DNA from: Astrothelium macrocarpum
Lineage: Eukaryota > Ascomycota > Dothideomycetes > Trypetheliales > Trypetheliaceae
Reading direction: 5' to 3'
Assembly: GCA_021030915.1 (NCBI GenBank)
Contig: JAGEMR010000080.1
Coordinates: 1 to 64,000 of the forward strand
Length of the DNA: 64,000 bases
In this document: positions 22,600 through 34,856 of the stretch, piece by piece
Layout: every line of letters starts with the position of its first letter
Position numbering within the stretch: position 1 is the first letter of the stretch
Notes under the pieces: generated by a model
Told to the model about the DNA's origin: nothing
Databases searched by the model: none
What the model saw: only the letters and a program-made list of their open reading frames with translations
Made by a program: the position numbers and the translations under genes

Positions 22600-23419
22600 A
22601 TGGCTAATATTCAGCCGCCTTTGAATTACGAACACTCCATCAGTGACGCTCCCCCCGAGCACCACACCACACTTCCGTCCGAAGTCATTGCCTGTCTCCG
22701 GAACGCGCGGTTTGTACGCATCAACGCCCCCAACTCCATTTCCTCTCTCTCCACAAAAGCCAATAACCTCTTCTTCACAGCTCCACCTCGCAACATGCGA
22801 CGCCAACCAACCCCACGTCTCCCTCATGAACTACACCTACCTACCCTCGACGCCCTACTCGCGCCTCCCCACCATCATCATGACCACCAACCCAGCCAGC
22901 CGCAAAACGCTCAACCTCCTCCGCAACCCGCGCGTCTCGCTGCTCGTGCACGACTGGGTCTCGCACCGCGCCCCCACTGCCTCTCTCCCCGCTAGAAACA
23001 GCAACAGCACACGTGAGGACCGGCCGCCATCGCCGCCGTATCCCACCGATAACGGGAGCCCGCCCCCAGCGTCGGTCCAGCGCAGCAGTCTCGCGACGCT
23101 CCTGCTGAACCTCAACTCGTCAAGCCTGTCGTCGATCAGCGCGACCATTAACGGGACCGCGGCGCTGGTGCCGCCGGGGACGCAGCAGGAGGCGTGGTAC
23201 AAGGCGCGGCATTTGGAGAACCATGAGGTGCTGGGCGGTGGCGGGGCCGGGGAGGAGGAGGAGGAGGGGGATGGGGGAAGGGAGTGCTTTATTGAGGGCG
23301 AGGAGGTCCGGGTGGTGGTTGTGAGGATACGGGATGGGCGGATTGCGGATTGGAAGGGGGGTGTGCGGGATTGGGTGTTGGATGGAGATGGGGAGGAGGT
23401 GGTTGTGGATGGGGTTTGA
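22600..23419 (+). CDS. Pyridoxamine 5-phosphate oxidase-like FMN-binding split-barrel protein
   Basis: Two exons (22600-22713 and 22781-23419) around a 67-bp intron give 250 aa. The start ATG 22600 is followed by a short polar leader, then LPSEVIACLRNARFLHLATC across the splice. Next come NQPHVSLMNYTYLPS and IIMTTNPASRKTLNLLRNPR and VSLLVHDWVSH, the usual order of strands in fungal PPOX-like flavin proteins. A Gly/Glu-rich insert lies around residues 195-210. The C-terminal FIEGEEVRVVVVRIRDGRIADWKGGV ends the barrel. Such proteins bind FMN or related cofactors; whether this one oxidises pyridoxamine phosphate is unknown. A long minus-strand frame overlaps it but is a GC-rich shadow. Confidence 0.8.
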
Positions 23420-24198
23420 GGAGGGGGAGGTGTGTGGGGTGAAGGGTGAAGGGCGAGAGTGAGGTTGAGGGGTGGGATGGATTGTTTGGGGGGAGAGATG
23501 GAATAGCAGACGGCCTCGGATATGAAATTGATACCCATTTAGATCTGGCGCTTGGGAAGTTTACGCGTGCCGTTTGATTTGCTTGAAGGGTGTCGGAACT
23601 TGCTACCAGTGACGAATGCCTGCGAATTCTTTCATCTCAAAGTATCTTCGAGGCAAGCTGGGGCATTCGTGACCGCTTCAGCGCCTTGAGACAATCGTCA
23701 CATTTTTGAGGTTCATCGTCGCCCTATCTAAGACCTGCAACCGCCACGTACCAATATCACCAATGAATGTATCTACTGAACACGTTCTCTTGTATACCGT
23801 GTTGAAGTATGAGACAGTTTTCTAACAATACTCCTCTGAAGGACGCTACTTAAACAGCCTGTTGCGTATATTAGCTCACAGTCTTTCAGTTATCTTAAGC
23901 ATCTGCGAGAAAACGTGTTGATCACAAAGAGGTCGCTGCATTGGAGGCAATGCACGCAAGGCTGCATCGTAACACAAGCTAGCCATCTACGATGCTCCCA
24001 GCCAGAGCACATACAAGTACATTAAGGAGATGACGTTGTCACTATGGGATTCACAGGGGGTTGAGGTTTCCCAGTGACTTTGTTCCGGCTCACGCTGACT
24101 CAAACTTTTGTCCATTTCCATAGCTCACTTAGCTATCCAATAACTTATGCCGCTGCCGATTGCTCCCCTTGGGATTCCGCAGTCTTGAACACAACATT
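23420..24198. other. Intergenic, nothing recognised
   Basis: About 780 bp between the converging PPOX-like and methyltransferase genes. No frame of significant length and no RNA gene seen. Confidence 0.5.
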
Positions 24199-24891
24199 TC
24201 ATTGTGTCTTTCTTGCAATGATGAAATAATGTGGCTCAGGGTCAGATTGAGCCTCAGGCGGAGGTTCAAACAAGTTCGACTCCGCGTGAATAATTTCGAA
24301 ACCTGCGGCTTCTAGCATATGCTTCCAACCTTTTAGGGTCAGCAATGTCATCTCGTCATGCTTTCCCATAAAGGAAGAAGGGATTCCACTGAGGCACATC
24401 TTATCTTCGTGATACATTTCGGTTGTATGTTCCCGTTTTTCTGGGTCCATTGTGCCAATGCATAAAATTCCATTTGGCAGAAGCCACTCCGCCCATTTGA
24501 GACTCATAGTTTCTATCTCTGCTCGTGATAACTGGAATAGGGATAGCATGTTCAGGACAACATCCAGCTTTTCCATAGGGTTATACTCCATCATGTCTGC
24601 AAGCTCAAATGTGCCGCTAGGCACGGCTTTGCGGCTCAAATCTACCATTGATTGCGCACGATCGATACCAATAACTCTGTGTCCATAGGCCGCAACCATA
24701 CTGGCAACGGGAGTGCCAGTACCACAGCCAACATCCAGGACTTTAGAAGATGGAGGAAAAAAAGTGATGGCTTTTTTCATAAATTCTTGCAAGCCAATAT
24801 CGTGCCCAAAAGCTGTTTGATAGTCTATTCCCATCTTATCAAAAAATTCTGGCCCGAATCGGCTTTGATGCTCTGTGGTCTCGAGAGTCAT
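24199..24891 (-). CDS. Class I SAM-dependent methyltransferase, small
   Basis: An intronless 230-aa gene with ATG at 24891. Motif I is KVLDVGCGTGTPVASMV (residues 50-66), followed by VIGIDRAQSMVDLSR with the acidic residue that holds the SAM ribose. FELADMMEYNP and LDVVLNMLSLFQLSRAE mark motifs II and III of the Rossmann-like fold. The C-terminal part (LKGWKHMLEAAGFEIIHAES) is the typical closing segment of Methyltransf_11/25 enzymes. The substrate cannot be predicted. It stands alone between the PPOX-like gene and a repeat block, so a role in secondary metabolism is possible but unsupported. Confidence 0.83.
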   Translation of the reverse strand: MTLETTEHQSRFGPEFFDKMGIDYQTAFGHDIGLQEFMKKAITFFPPSSKVLDVGCGTGTPVASMVAAYGHRVIGIDRAQSMVDLSRKAVPSGTFELADMMEYNPMEKLDVVLNMLSLFQLSRAEIETMSLKWAEWLLPNGILCIGTMDPEKREHTTEMYHEDKMCLSGIPSSFMGKHDEMTLLTLKGWKHMLEAAGFEIIHAESNLFEPPPEAQSDPEPHYFIIARKTQ

Positions 24892-25165
24892 GGTCGTTGA
24901 AATCTCTTCCTGGTATGACTTATGAGATCAACGGTGACAGGTCCGGGAAAAATTCCACCAAAGACGAGCAAATGAGTGATTTCGTTTGGGTAGCAATCTC
25001 AGTGGATAGGAAAATTAGGAAAACTCAAATCAACCCCCTCATTCGATTCCTAAGACACGGAGCGCGGTAAATTTAGTTGGATTTACAAGTAATGTGGTAT
25101 TAAATTTGCGACACCAATGATCTGAATGAAAACCAAAGCGTTGGCAACGCCGATGCTTGAGTTTT

Positions 25166-25445
25166 TACCTCACCTGACCTTTTCTTTGGCTGATGTGACC
25201 GGTCAAAAGTTGACATGACCCGAACCCCTCATAAAAAAAGTTACTTTACCCGATCTCTCAGCTTTTCTATCCGATCTTTCATTTCTATCTTACTTCCCAA
25301 TAAATTCTGAATTTCGAAGGAAAGGTAGATTTTATACAGCCAAACTGACCAGTCATGTGAATTACATGACCTATCAAGGTGAGAGGTTAGATTCGCTCGA
25401 GATTTTGAGAGTTCGAGCTAGCTAAGCGTGAGGTCTACTGACTTA
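25166..25445. mobile_element. MITE-like element, copy 2 (inverted relative to copy 1)
   Basis: The left part (CACCTGACCT, GGCTGATGTGACCGGTCAAA) matches the reversed right part of the element at 7081-7427. The right part (GAGAGGTTAGATTCGCTCGA, then GATTTTGAGAG and GCTAAGCGTGAGGTC) matches its reversed left part. Borders are approximate because the copies have diverged. It carries no coding sequence and lies about 90 bp from the degraded transposon at 25534. Confidence 0.6.
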
Positions 25446-25533
25446 AATCCTGCCGACGCTTCAACCTGCGATTCATTTACAGGGGTTCAATGAAATTAAG
25501 CGAGTCGTGCCAGCGGAGTCGCGCGGACGATTA

Positions 25534-27681
25534 GGAGTTTTCCACACACTGTGCACACCCCACGAAATTCTCAATACCATGGATTCGAACTCAAATATTT
25601 CAATAACCATAATAATAATTAATATGGGAGTATTTTTAAAATGTAATTGAAATTTATACGAATAAGAATCATTGTTAAATTTAATTATTAAAATATTGTG
25701 AATATTATCGGTAATATTAAAAACGGATAAAATAAAAAATCGAATCAAATTCATTCAAATATTCTTTATCATTTAATATCATGTTTTGAAATTTTTCAAT
25801 TAATATAATAATATTTCGTTATGATATTTTTTTTCATTTTATTTTATTTTAAAATTATTTTATTATAATTCATTATTTTTAAATCTTCTATTTTTATTAT
25901 TATTCAATTTGATATTATCATTGACATTTTTATTGAATTATTTTATAATCATATTTATATTATATTTTTATTTCATTTTTTAATTATTTAATAATAATTT
26001 ATTCAATTTTCTGAATATTCTATTATTATTTTTAGAATATTTTTTTTTATTTTTTATATTATTATTATTTCTGAATTAATTGAATTTTATTCGAATTCTA
26101 AAATATGATATCATTATATTTAATTGGCATTTTTATAATCTTATAATATTTCATATATCATTATTCTAATTTTATAATATTTTTAAAATTATTATTTTCA
26201 TATTTTATAATATTATTTTTTATTTCCAATTTAATTCATTTAATTTTAAATTAATTCAATTCATTTTTGAATAAAATATTCAAATTTTATTCCAATTCCG
26301 ATTTTAATTTTTATTAATATAATTTCATAATTCATATTAAAAAATTTAAAAATATTAAATTATCAGAATATTATTAAAAATAAATTAATATTTGATTAAA
26401 TATTATTATTAAATCAAATAAATAGAAATTTATTTTTTTTTATTTATTGATAATATTTTTTTTGATAAAAATTTATTAATATATCTATTAAAATAATCTA
26501 AAAAAATCATTTTTTATAAAATAATTAATATTTTAAATTTATTAAATTCATTTATTTAAATAATTAAAATAATATATAATTAATGAATTAAATAAATTCA
26601 TATTAAATAATTGAAAATAATAAATAAAATAAAAAAAATAAATTATCATCAAAATTCGATTATAATAATAATAATCAAAAAATTTCATTATTATATAATT
26701 TTTATGATCATTTATTATTAAAAAATAATAATATTTTATATTTTTTAATTTAATTTTGATATATTTATCAAATATTTTTTTTTAATTAAATAAATTTAAT
26801 TATATTATTTATTCAATTTATTGACGATATTATAAAATTATATTTATAAATAATTGAATTAAAATTTTAAAATTAGAAATTTTGAATCAAATTTATTTTT
26901 AAATTATAAATAAATAAGAAAAATAAATTTATTCTATTCATATAAATTATTATTAAAATAATAATCTATTTATATGAATTATTTATATTTGATTTATAAA
27001 ATTGATCATTTTTATAAATTGATTTTATAAAAATATAATATTATTTATTAATTTGATTAATAATAAATTTTTTTTTATTTATATTATAAATATTAGAAAA
27101 AAATATATGATATTATTCAATTTTAATAATAATTTAATAAAATATTAATATAAAAATAATATAAAATAAGAATTTATATCAAATTAAAATAAAATTAAAA
27201 TTATTTATAATTATTTATTCTTTTTCAAATAAAATCAAATAAAAATAAAAAAATTAATTTTAATTTAATTGAATAATATTTTATGAAATAATTTATCCAA
27301 TTTTTTGATAATAATTTTTTATATAAATTAATAACGAAATTTTATATCATTTAATTAATTAATAAAATTTTATAATTCATAAATATATTAATTTATTTAA
27401 TATATATCATTTTTTATTATTATGAAAATATTATATTGATATTATAAATACCGATTATTTTATTCTGAATAATTCTTTTATGACATTATAATAATATTAT
27501 ACATTCAATTCTATATGATTTTGCTATTTCATTATAATTAGAACATTTCTGCGTATTCGTAACTGCAATCGCCTCCTCAATCGGGCTCATATTGGTGGTG
27601 TAATTCGTGTTTGAATTCGTGGAATTGAAAAATTTCAGGATGTGCACGGTGTGTGCCCGTGCACAGTGTGTGGAAAACTCC
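25534..27681. mobile_element. Second AT-degraded TA-target transposon, about 2.15 kb
   Basis: Terminal inverted repeats start GGAGTTTTCCACACACTGTG on both ends (left 25534, right ending 27681), identical for at least 23 bp. TA flanks each side (25532-25533 and 27682-27683). The interior is extremely AT-rich with stops in every frame, as expected after RIP. The terminal sequence differs from that of the elements at 1-3062, so this is a different family. Size and TA target fit Tc1/mariner-pogo elements; transposase motifs are not readable. Confidence 0.77.
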
Positions 27682-27683
27682 TA

Positions 27684-28393
27684 GAAACGGATAAAATCAC
27701 AATCGCTGAGATGCTTTCCAATACTGTGGTGGCATGAAACGACGACTATTGCCGCACTCAAATAGAATAGCATACTTTATATGCTGCGATATTGAGTTCG
27801 CCTATCTGCATTACTAGCACACCCGAGCCAATGTTTGACGCCAAAATAAAAGCCACGGCCGAATTCGGGCACTACAATACTCACTTTACTTTTTCGCGGG
27901 TCCTTCCAGACCTTTTCTCGCTCCATCCTCTTTCCCATTGGATACTACAAAAGCCACCATTCCGCCCTTACATCCGCGCATCTCCCGCTTGTTCGGACTT
28001 CATTCAGCTGCTAACATGAGGCCAATAGCATCAGGGATACCCCTCAGGGCTGCTGAGAAAGAGCCGCACTTCATGCAGGTGTCTTGGAGATCAGCAATGG
28101 GCGTCCGGCCGAGAGCATGTATCGAACCATCAAGGTTGGCACAAGGTCCTATGTGATTGGAGACAGTCGCCTATGTATAGTGCTGGTGCCTTAGTCTACG
28201 GTCATGCCGAAAAGAAATCATGGCTACGATAATCAAGACGGTAGGCAGCCTTGCAGGATAGATCACAGCGCTTAGGGTTAGTTGTGAAATGGTAGGACTC
28301 CCAGACGGCAGACAGAAAAGAAAGGCCATTTTCCAATTTTGTTCCTCGTCTATTTCTTCCTTCATCTTGGCATACATCACACTGAGTGTCTGT
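27684..28393. other. Intergenic, upstream of the Q-rich gene
   Basis: Normal composition returns right of the transposon. Frames of 70-75 aa on the plus strand show no motif. The last few hundred bases presumably hold the promoter and 5-prime leader of the gene starting near 28394. Confidence 0.4.
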
Positions 28394-31301
28394 ATGGACG
28401 CCGTTATAACTACGCCTGGTGCCTTGGCATTGTCACAAGGCGATACTCTGCCGTGGAATATTGATCAGCAACCAAACAAGATGGCAACAGGTGTTCCCGC
28501 CCCTCAACACCGTTCCTACACAGTATCCGGCCCTGCACCAAATGGATCACTCGCTCCAGCACCGAATGATCGTCGAGCCTCTATACCCCCAACCAATCAA
28601 CATGGTCATCCAGCTGTTCCAAATGGAGGTAAATAGTGAACTATTTCATTTCCACATTCCCTGTATAAAAGCTAAGAATCTATCTGCAGCACCTTCAGCA
28701 GTTGTGAATTATGCAGCCCAATCATACAATGCTTCTATGACCAACACCTTTGTACCGCAGCAAAATGGTGGCCCTGTCATGAACCAGGTCAACAACAATG
28801 TAGGCCAAAACAATTTCAATGGTGCTCCCGTCCAGTATGTACAGCAACAAAATCACAGCCAGGTGCAAATGACTCAGCAGCCTGTACCTGCTCCAGTGGG
28901 TACCTTTATCAACCCTCAAAAGAGGGGTGGAAATGCCTTTACGAAGTTTGCCAAGAGAGCAGGAATCGTCGCAGGTGCCGCGACGGTTGAAGCAGCTGGA
29001 CTCAGCGTCGGAGTAGATGTCATTGGTACTGCCACATCGATAACCAATGCCGTGACCGGGTACAAGTTAGCGAACCAACTCAAGAAGCAGAACAAGCAAG
29101 CACTTCAGAACGGAGTATTTGTTCAGCCCGGTCTTCCAGGTGTGCCTGGCCAAATGATGCAACCTGGTCAGCAGGGCAGACCTGTACTCATGCCACAACC
29201 AAATGTGCCGCAGAATATGCAGCCAAGAGTACAGCAGCCTGGTATGCAGCAAGTTGTCTCCCCTACGCAGCCTCTTCAACAGCAGAGTGGTTTACCAATG
29301 ATTCAACACGTTCAACAAGCTCCTCCTGGAGGGATGATACAGCAGCCGAATGCGTCATCCAACTTCCAGACACAACCCCAGCAGCCAGGCCAACAACGCC
29401 CAATGGTACCTCAAGGCCAGCAGCAGCAAAACGGCTTTGTTATGGCACAACATAGTCAGCATAATAGTTTCATCGCGGCATCACAGCAGCAGCCGGGTTT
29501 GCAGCAACCAGGTTTGACTCAAATACCACATCAATTGGGTATGCCACCACAGACCACGCTTCCTTCAAATACTTCTCAGCAGCAGCAAATTAATGCCGTA
29601 TTGGTTAATACTACTTCCCAAACAGCACATCAGCAGGTGGCATTGCACAATGTACCTCAAGGGAATCCACTTCAGCCACAGCAAAATGCTGGTCAAGTAC
29701 AGCCTCATGCAAGCCAGCCACATGTTTCTGCTGTTTCAAGTCCTGTTCAAACACCTCTTGCACCGCAGGCTGTCCAAAAGCCAATGAGAAAGCCTATTGC
29801 ACCGAATCCTGTGAATGGACGTCCTAACTGTTTTCCTAATTCGCCCATCTCACCACCTTTGAGCGCTCACTCGGTGACGTCTTCACCTCTGAGCAATCAT
29901 CGACCAACCTCTCCTCCTATGAACAATCATTCATCAAGCCCTGCTCCACTGAATAATCACCCGGCGATTTACCCCCCTCCAAATAATCAGCAGTCGTCTT
30001 CTCCAGCTTCTATCCTTCCAAATAATCAGCAGGTGAACACGCATCAGCAGAATGGATCAAACAACTTATCGCAATATCCCAAGGAAATCGTACAGGTTGC
30101 CTTGAAACTCTTCCAGCTGCTTGAAAAGCATCATGAAACGCATGTGGAGGTCCAGTTCCATGCTACTTACCAGCATATCCAGCACTCCAGCTCTTCATTG
30201 AGAGAGTCGCTGAAGATGTTGCTGCAGCGCCACCAGAACTCATCATCCGCATCATCTGCTCCAAACAAGCCATCAACTCAACTACAACAGGGAAAGCCCT
30301 CAACCACTACAAGTGTATCCGAAGTTCACCTCGGCCTCTCAAGCTCTTTTAGTAGCATGTCCCTACAGTCCCCACCACAACTTCAGGAGCTTCCTACCTA
30401 CGATGAAGCCTTGTCTACTGCTGCCGGCCCTGGTTCGAAGGTGACTAGAAAACCCTCAAAGCCTACTACGAAGTCTTCGTCATACACTGTTGTGCAAGAG
30501 ACTATCAAGAATGATACCGCATCAGTTGATATATCTACGCTCGGTGGTTTTGGCAGCGAAAGCATTAGCAAGAAGAATGCCCACAGCATCCAAGAAGTCG
30601 AGGTCATCGAAATCGAGGAGCCAGCTGTCAATGTGACATCTGTTGCTTGCGTGGACGTAGTGGACGTGGTGGACGTGGAATCCGTAACGTACGCGAGCTG
30701 TACGGCGAGCACAACTGATGAAGTTGTCTGTTCGGATTCAGTGGCGTATGCAGCACCTGGTGGTGATTTCTATGCAGCCGACTTCCAGGAGGATGTGACT
30801 GTATCCCAAACAGACGTCGTTGTTGCAGACAATGGGACGGATATGGGCTGTGCTGTTGTGGAAGATACGAGCTTTCAAAGTACAACGGATTTTACCTCTT
30901 TTACTGGGGATACGTCGGTACAATCGGACTTCAACTACGTCCAAGTCGATGATGTGTCCTCCACCACCATGGGAGGCTTTGACACCACAACGAGTGTGAC
31001 AGATGTGACGCAAGACACGTCGGTTGGCTTCGTGGACACATCTGGTGGCTTCGCGGATACATCTGGTGGCTTCGTGGATACTTCTTTCACTGCTGTGGAT
31101 GTCTCACAGACTACCACCACGGCCACTTGGGACGATACGAGCATGGACGTCACGAATCAATCATTTGGCATGACGCAAGACACATGCACTGTAGACTCGT
31201 TTAGCGTTGATCAGTCGATGGGAGGATTCACAGACTCGTCTTTCGGATTCACTGATGTACAAACTCAAGATACAAGCGTGAGCGATTTCTCAATGTTTTA
31301 G
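28394..31301 (+). CDS. Q/P-rich, prion-like low-complexity protein of about 920-950 aa
   Basis: Two exons (28394 or 28481 to 28628, then 28690-31301) with a 61-bp intron (GTAAAT to CTGCAG) joined in frame. The first ATG gives 948 aa; ATG 28481 gives 919 aa. After a polar leader comes a short Gly/Ala/Val-rich stretch (GIVAGAATVEAAGLSVGVDV) that could form a hydrophobic helix, then about 350 residues dominated by Gln and Pro (GMQQV, QQQSGL and similar). Degenerate NNH/NNQ-Pro-Ser repeats follow, then a Ser/Thr-rich part containing LQELPTYDEAL, which resembles an LPxY/PPxY ligand for WW domains. The C-terminus is rich in Asp/Thr/Ser with repeats DTSGGF. No enzyme domain is seen. Function unknown; a scaffold or condensate-type protein is an inference. 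Confidence 0.75.
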
Positions 31302-31920
31302 GTTTGGAGTTGATAACTGGCATCGGGTTGGCATTGAAAGGCTGGTAATGTCTAACACCGTGATGGATTTCCTTTGACTTTATCTTGGATTTTGTACAAG
31401 GGTTAGGTCATGGTTCTCGGACATTGGTAGTTTCAATAAATCTCAAAGGGCTATTTTGGCATATGAATTGTACACGTGAGGGGTTGAGCCGCTTCAGTTC
31501 CTTCCACACCTTGCTCGGTATGCCATTATTGAATTAGAACTGGATGCATCAAGCATACACAAGTGATTCGTCATTCGAGCAGTCTTGGCACTGGCAGTAC
31601 CCATTCGTCGTGTGCATCTTCAATGAGAGCTGCCATTCGCTCTTCTCATCTTGCGGGAAAGACCTTGCCACAGCAGCATTTGTTTGCCATTGGCATATCT
31701 TTGAACATCAGTACAAGTTTGCGTCAGAAGCAAATAAGGATCAGCTGCAATAGCTACAGCCACAGTGGACTGTCGAACTACACGTGGCTCAGCCCTGGCG
31801 CATGAAAGACGCAAGGGCAAGCTTAAACCGCCACACACATGGACACAAGCCATTCGCCCTATCACTATCACCTTCTCATCACCCCTTTTTTTTTTTCTTG
31901 GTGGATAGTCTTGTCTTCCA
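31302..31920. other. Intergenic; promoter of the RhoGAP gene at its right end
   Basis: About 620 bp. A pyrimidine tract (T-rich near 31886-31900) lies just upstream of the RhoGAP start codon, a common feature of fungal promoters and leaders. No other gene recognised. Confidence 0.4.
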
Positions 31921-34278
31921 ATGGCGACCAATGACAGTCCTGTCTCGGGCATCGGTAATGGCTTTCACGATGAAGATCTCGGTACACCAAGCAGGGAACT
32001 TCCCACTTTTGAAGCTGCTGTCCAGCCCACCAACGAGGGAGTTCCCAGAGAGGTCGACACTGTTCTCTACTCAGATGTATGTTTTCATGTCAGTTCTGAT
32101 CATGCGCGCTAACGAAAAGACACTTAGATAGGTATCATTACTCTGTTGAACCGCTTGAAGCAAAGCATTGCCTCCGCTAGAGTTTGTTACTGAACCACCT
32201 CACTTCCACTTCATGTTCACTAACACTGGTTCAGGACTTTGCAAGCTTCCTCAAGAAGCGCTCCAGTCTAGAAGAAGACCATGCTCAAGGCCTCAAGAAA
32301 CTATGCAGAGTCACGAACGATACTATCCGCCGCCCGGACGGAAGACAAGGTTCCTACGTCCGCCAGTTTGATGAAGTCAACAAGATGCATGAGCGCATGG
32401 CCGACAATGGTATTCAGTTTGCACTGTCACTACATCAGATGCACGAAGATCTCAACGAGTTGGCGAATAACATGGAGCGAGGTCGAAAGCAGTGGAAGCA
32501 GACTGGCTTGAATGCTGAAAAGAAGTTTGCAGATGCTGAAGCCTTCATGGAAAAGGCAAAGTCAAAATACGACTCACTTGCAGAAAGCTATGATCGTGCA
32601 AGGACAGGCGATAAGAGCTCAGGACGAGCATTTGGATTGAAGGGTCCCAAGTCTGCTGCTCAGCATGAAGAAGATTTGCAGCGCAAAGTTCAAGCAGCAG
32701 ATGCCGATTATAAGGCCAAGGTTCAGGCAGCACAAGCATCACGGCAGGAGCTTCTCAATTCTACGCGACCGCAGGCAGTGAAGGCCATTCAAGAACTGAT
32801 TACTGAATGTGATTCAGCTTTGACTTTGCAATTGCAGAAATTCGGTACGCAACGTCAAAATTTATGATCAAAGTCTATTATACTTATGAATTCTAGCATC
32901 ATTCAATGAGAAGCTGCTTCTCGGCAACGGCATCGTCATATCTCCATTGAACAACGATCAACCCAACTACAGAAGCCTTCGTGACGTTGTTCACACGATA
33001 GACAATGAAAAGGATATCAACGATTACCTTTCGAGCCAAATCAGTAAGATTCCACCTCGGAACGAAGAGATTGAGTACAAGCCACATCCCGTGAGTATTG
33101 AGGGCACTGAATGCTTTGGGATGATAGCTAAACATATCGAAGAGTCTGGCTCCAAAACAGCAGACACCTCCAACCCTCAACAAGCCCCAAGCACAGCAAC
33201 AACCTCCACCAGCTGCTCAGCCGGTACCACCATCATCCTTCCCTGTCTACCCAAATGTACCACCTACTTCGCAGCCTGGTTCTGTAAACAACCGTCAATC
33301 GATGTCACAGCAGGGAGGTTTCTCACCACAGTCCTATCAGCCCACCCCACCAGAACAAAACTATCAGCCTCCGTCTCATGATCGCTTTATGAATGCTCCA
33401 CCTTCCATCCAACCATATGCCTCCCAACCTCCCTACTCTAGCAGCCCGCCATCATCAAGCCCATACTCCCACCAGCAATCAGGGGTAACATATTCGTCCG
33501 ACAATCTCCCGCCAGTCAAGCCCGTCTTTGGTATAAGTTTGGATGAACTCTTTCGCCGAGACGGGACTGCAGTACCCATGGTCGTATACCAGTGCATACA
33601 GGCCGTAGAGTTGTTTGGATTAGAGGTAGAAGGCATCTACCGAATGAGTGGCAACTCGAACCACATCGCCAAACTGAAGTCAATGTTTGATCATGGTATA
33701 GCTCCCCCCTCTCAAAACAACTCCATCCCCTTTCTCTCAAACACCCACCCCCACCATCAGTCCCCCAACTCATCACATCTCATCCTCCTTCAGACTCCTC
33801 CCGCGTCGACTTCCGTAACCCCGAGAGCTTCTTCCACGACGTCAACAGCGTCGCCGGCCTGCTCAAGCTCTTCCTCCGCGACCTTCCAGACCCGCTCCTA
33901 ACCCGCGAGCACTACTCTCGCTTCATCGAAGCAGCGCGTCAGTCCCCTCTCCCCACATTCTCTTCCTTCCCCCCTCTCTCGCCCGCCAACTAACCGCTCG
34001 CAGAAATCGACGACGACATTGTGCGCCGGGACTCCCTCCACGCCATCATCAACGAGCTCCCGGACCCCAACTACGCGACGCTGCGCACGCTCGTGCTGCA
34101 CCTGCACCGCGTGGCCGAGCGGGCGTCCGCGAACCGCATGAGTGCCTCGAACCTCGCGCTGTGCTTTGCGCCGACCGTCCTGGGTGCGCATTCTGGCGCC
34201 ATTTCGGACTCGGGGTATCAGGCGAGAGTCGTGGATACGGTGTTGCAGAATACGTACCAGATCTTTGATGAGGATTGA
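31921..34278 (+). CDS. F-BAR RhoGAP protein, Rgd1-like
   Basis: Seven exons (31921-32076, 32128-32181, 32235-32844, 32897-33090, 33143-33695, 33794-33937, 34004-34278) join in phase to 661 aa. Residues ~45-310 form an F-BAR domain: LLNRLKQSIASARDFASFLK, KRSSLEEDHAQGLKKLCR, then long charged helices (ERGRKQWKQTGLNAEKKFAD). A Pro/Gln/Ser linker follows (~340-455). The RhoGAP domain starts near VFGISLDELF, with the arginine finger in EGIYRMSGNSN (Arg ~505), LLKLFLRDLPDPLLT and NRMSASNLALCFAPTVLG. Domain order and length match fungal Rgd1, which stimulates Rho3/Rho4 GTPases at growth sites and binds curved membrane through F-BAR. One acceptor (at 33141-33142, GAAG) is weak but keeps the frame. 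Confidence 0.88.
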
Positions 34279-34856
34279 GGGGGTGCGAGAAGAGATGGGT
34301 TAATTGGTGATGTGAGAGTGGTGAGATTGATGGCGGGGGGCATAGGCTGATATTTGCTAAAATGGAGTGCTTGTCGTTGATTCCCTGGTGGATACGGAGA
34401 AGTGATACCAATCGAAATCTCACAGTGTCGAGTGCAGGATGGAGCTACTGGGGGTGGCCCAGAGCGAGCATGGTGAGCTTTTGGTTCAAGAACGTTATGG
34501 TACTATATACTTAATCTATGGCTTGATCTAATGAGAGCGGGGATAGGCTGATGGATATTTCCCAAGCATAATATTTGTAAAATGAAACATTTGTAGTCAA
34601 CTTACTAGCAAGTGCGTATCAACGCTGTCTACATGAATGCAGAATATCAACGATCGGATCATGCCAAGTGAGATATTGTATTGGGGAGAACCCCGTGCTT
34701 GCATTGAATGAAGCAAGCGAACAGACTAAATAGACGGAGGGAGCCTCGTTAAAACCCCGCAAAACCTCTTTTGGGACAAAACCGGGGAAAGAGTGCTCCA
34801 GTCTGTTCGAAGGTCCTCCTCAAAGACCAAACACCTTCAAGGAGACCTCCATCTAT
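34279..34856. other. Intergenic 3-prime of the RhoGAP gene
   Basis: About 580 bp without a supported gene. Probably the RhoGAP 3-prime UTR and spacer. Confidence 0.45.

Noticed and set aside
22855..23538. 227-aa minus-strand Pro/Ser/Thr-rich frame
   Set aside because: Antisense to the PPOX-like gene, whose own frame carries clear family motifs and a good intron.
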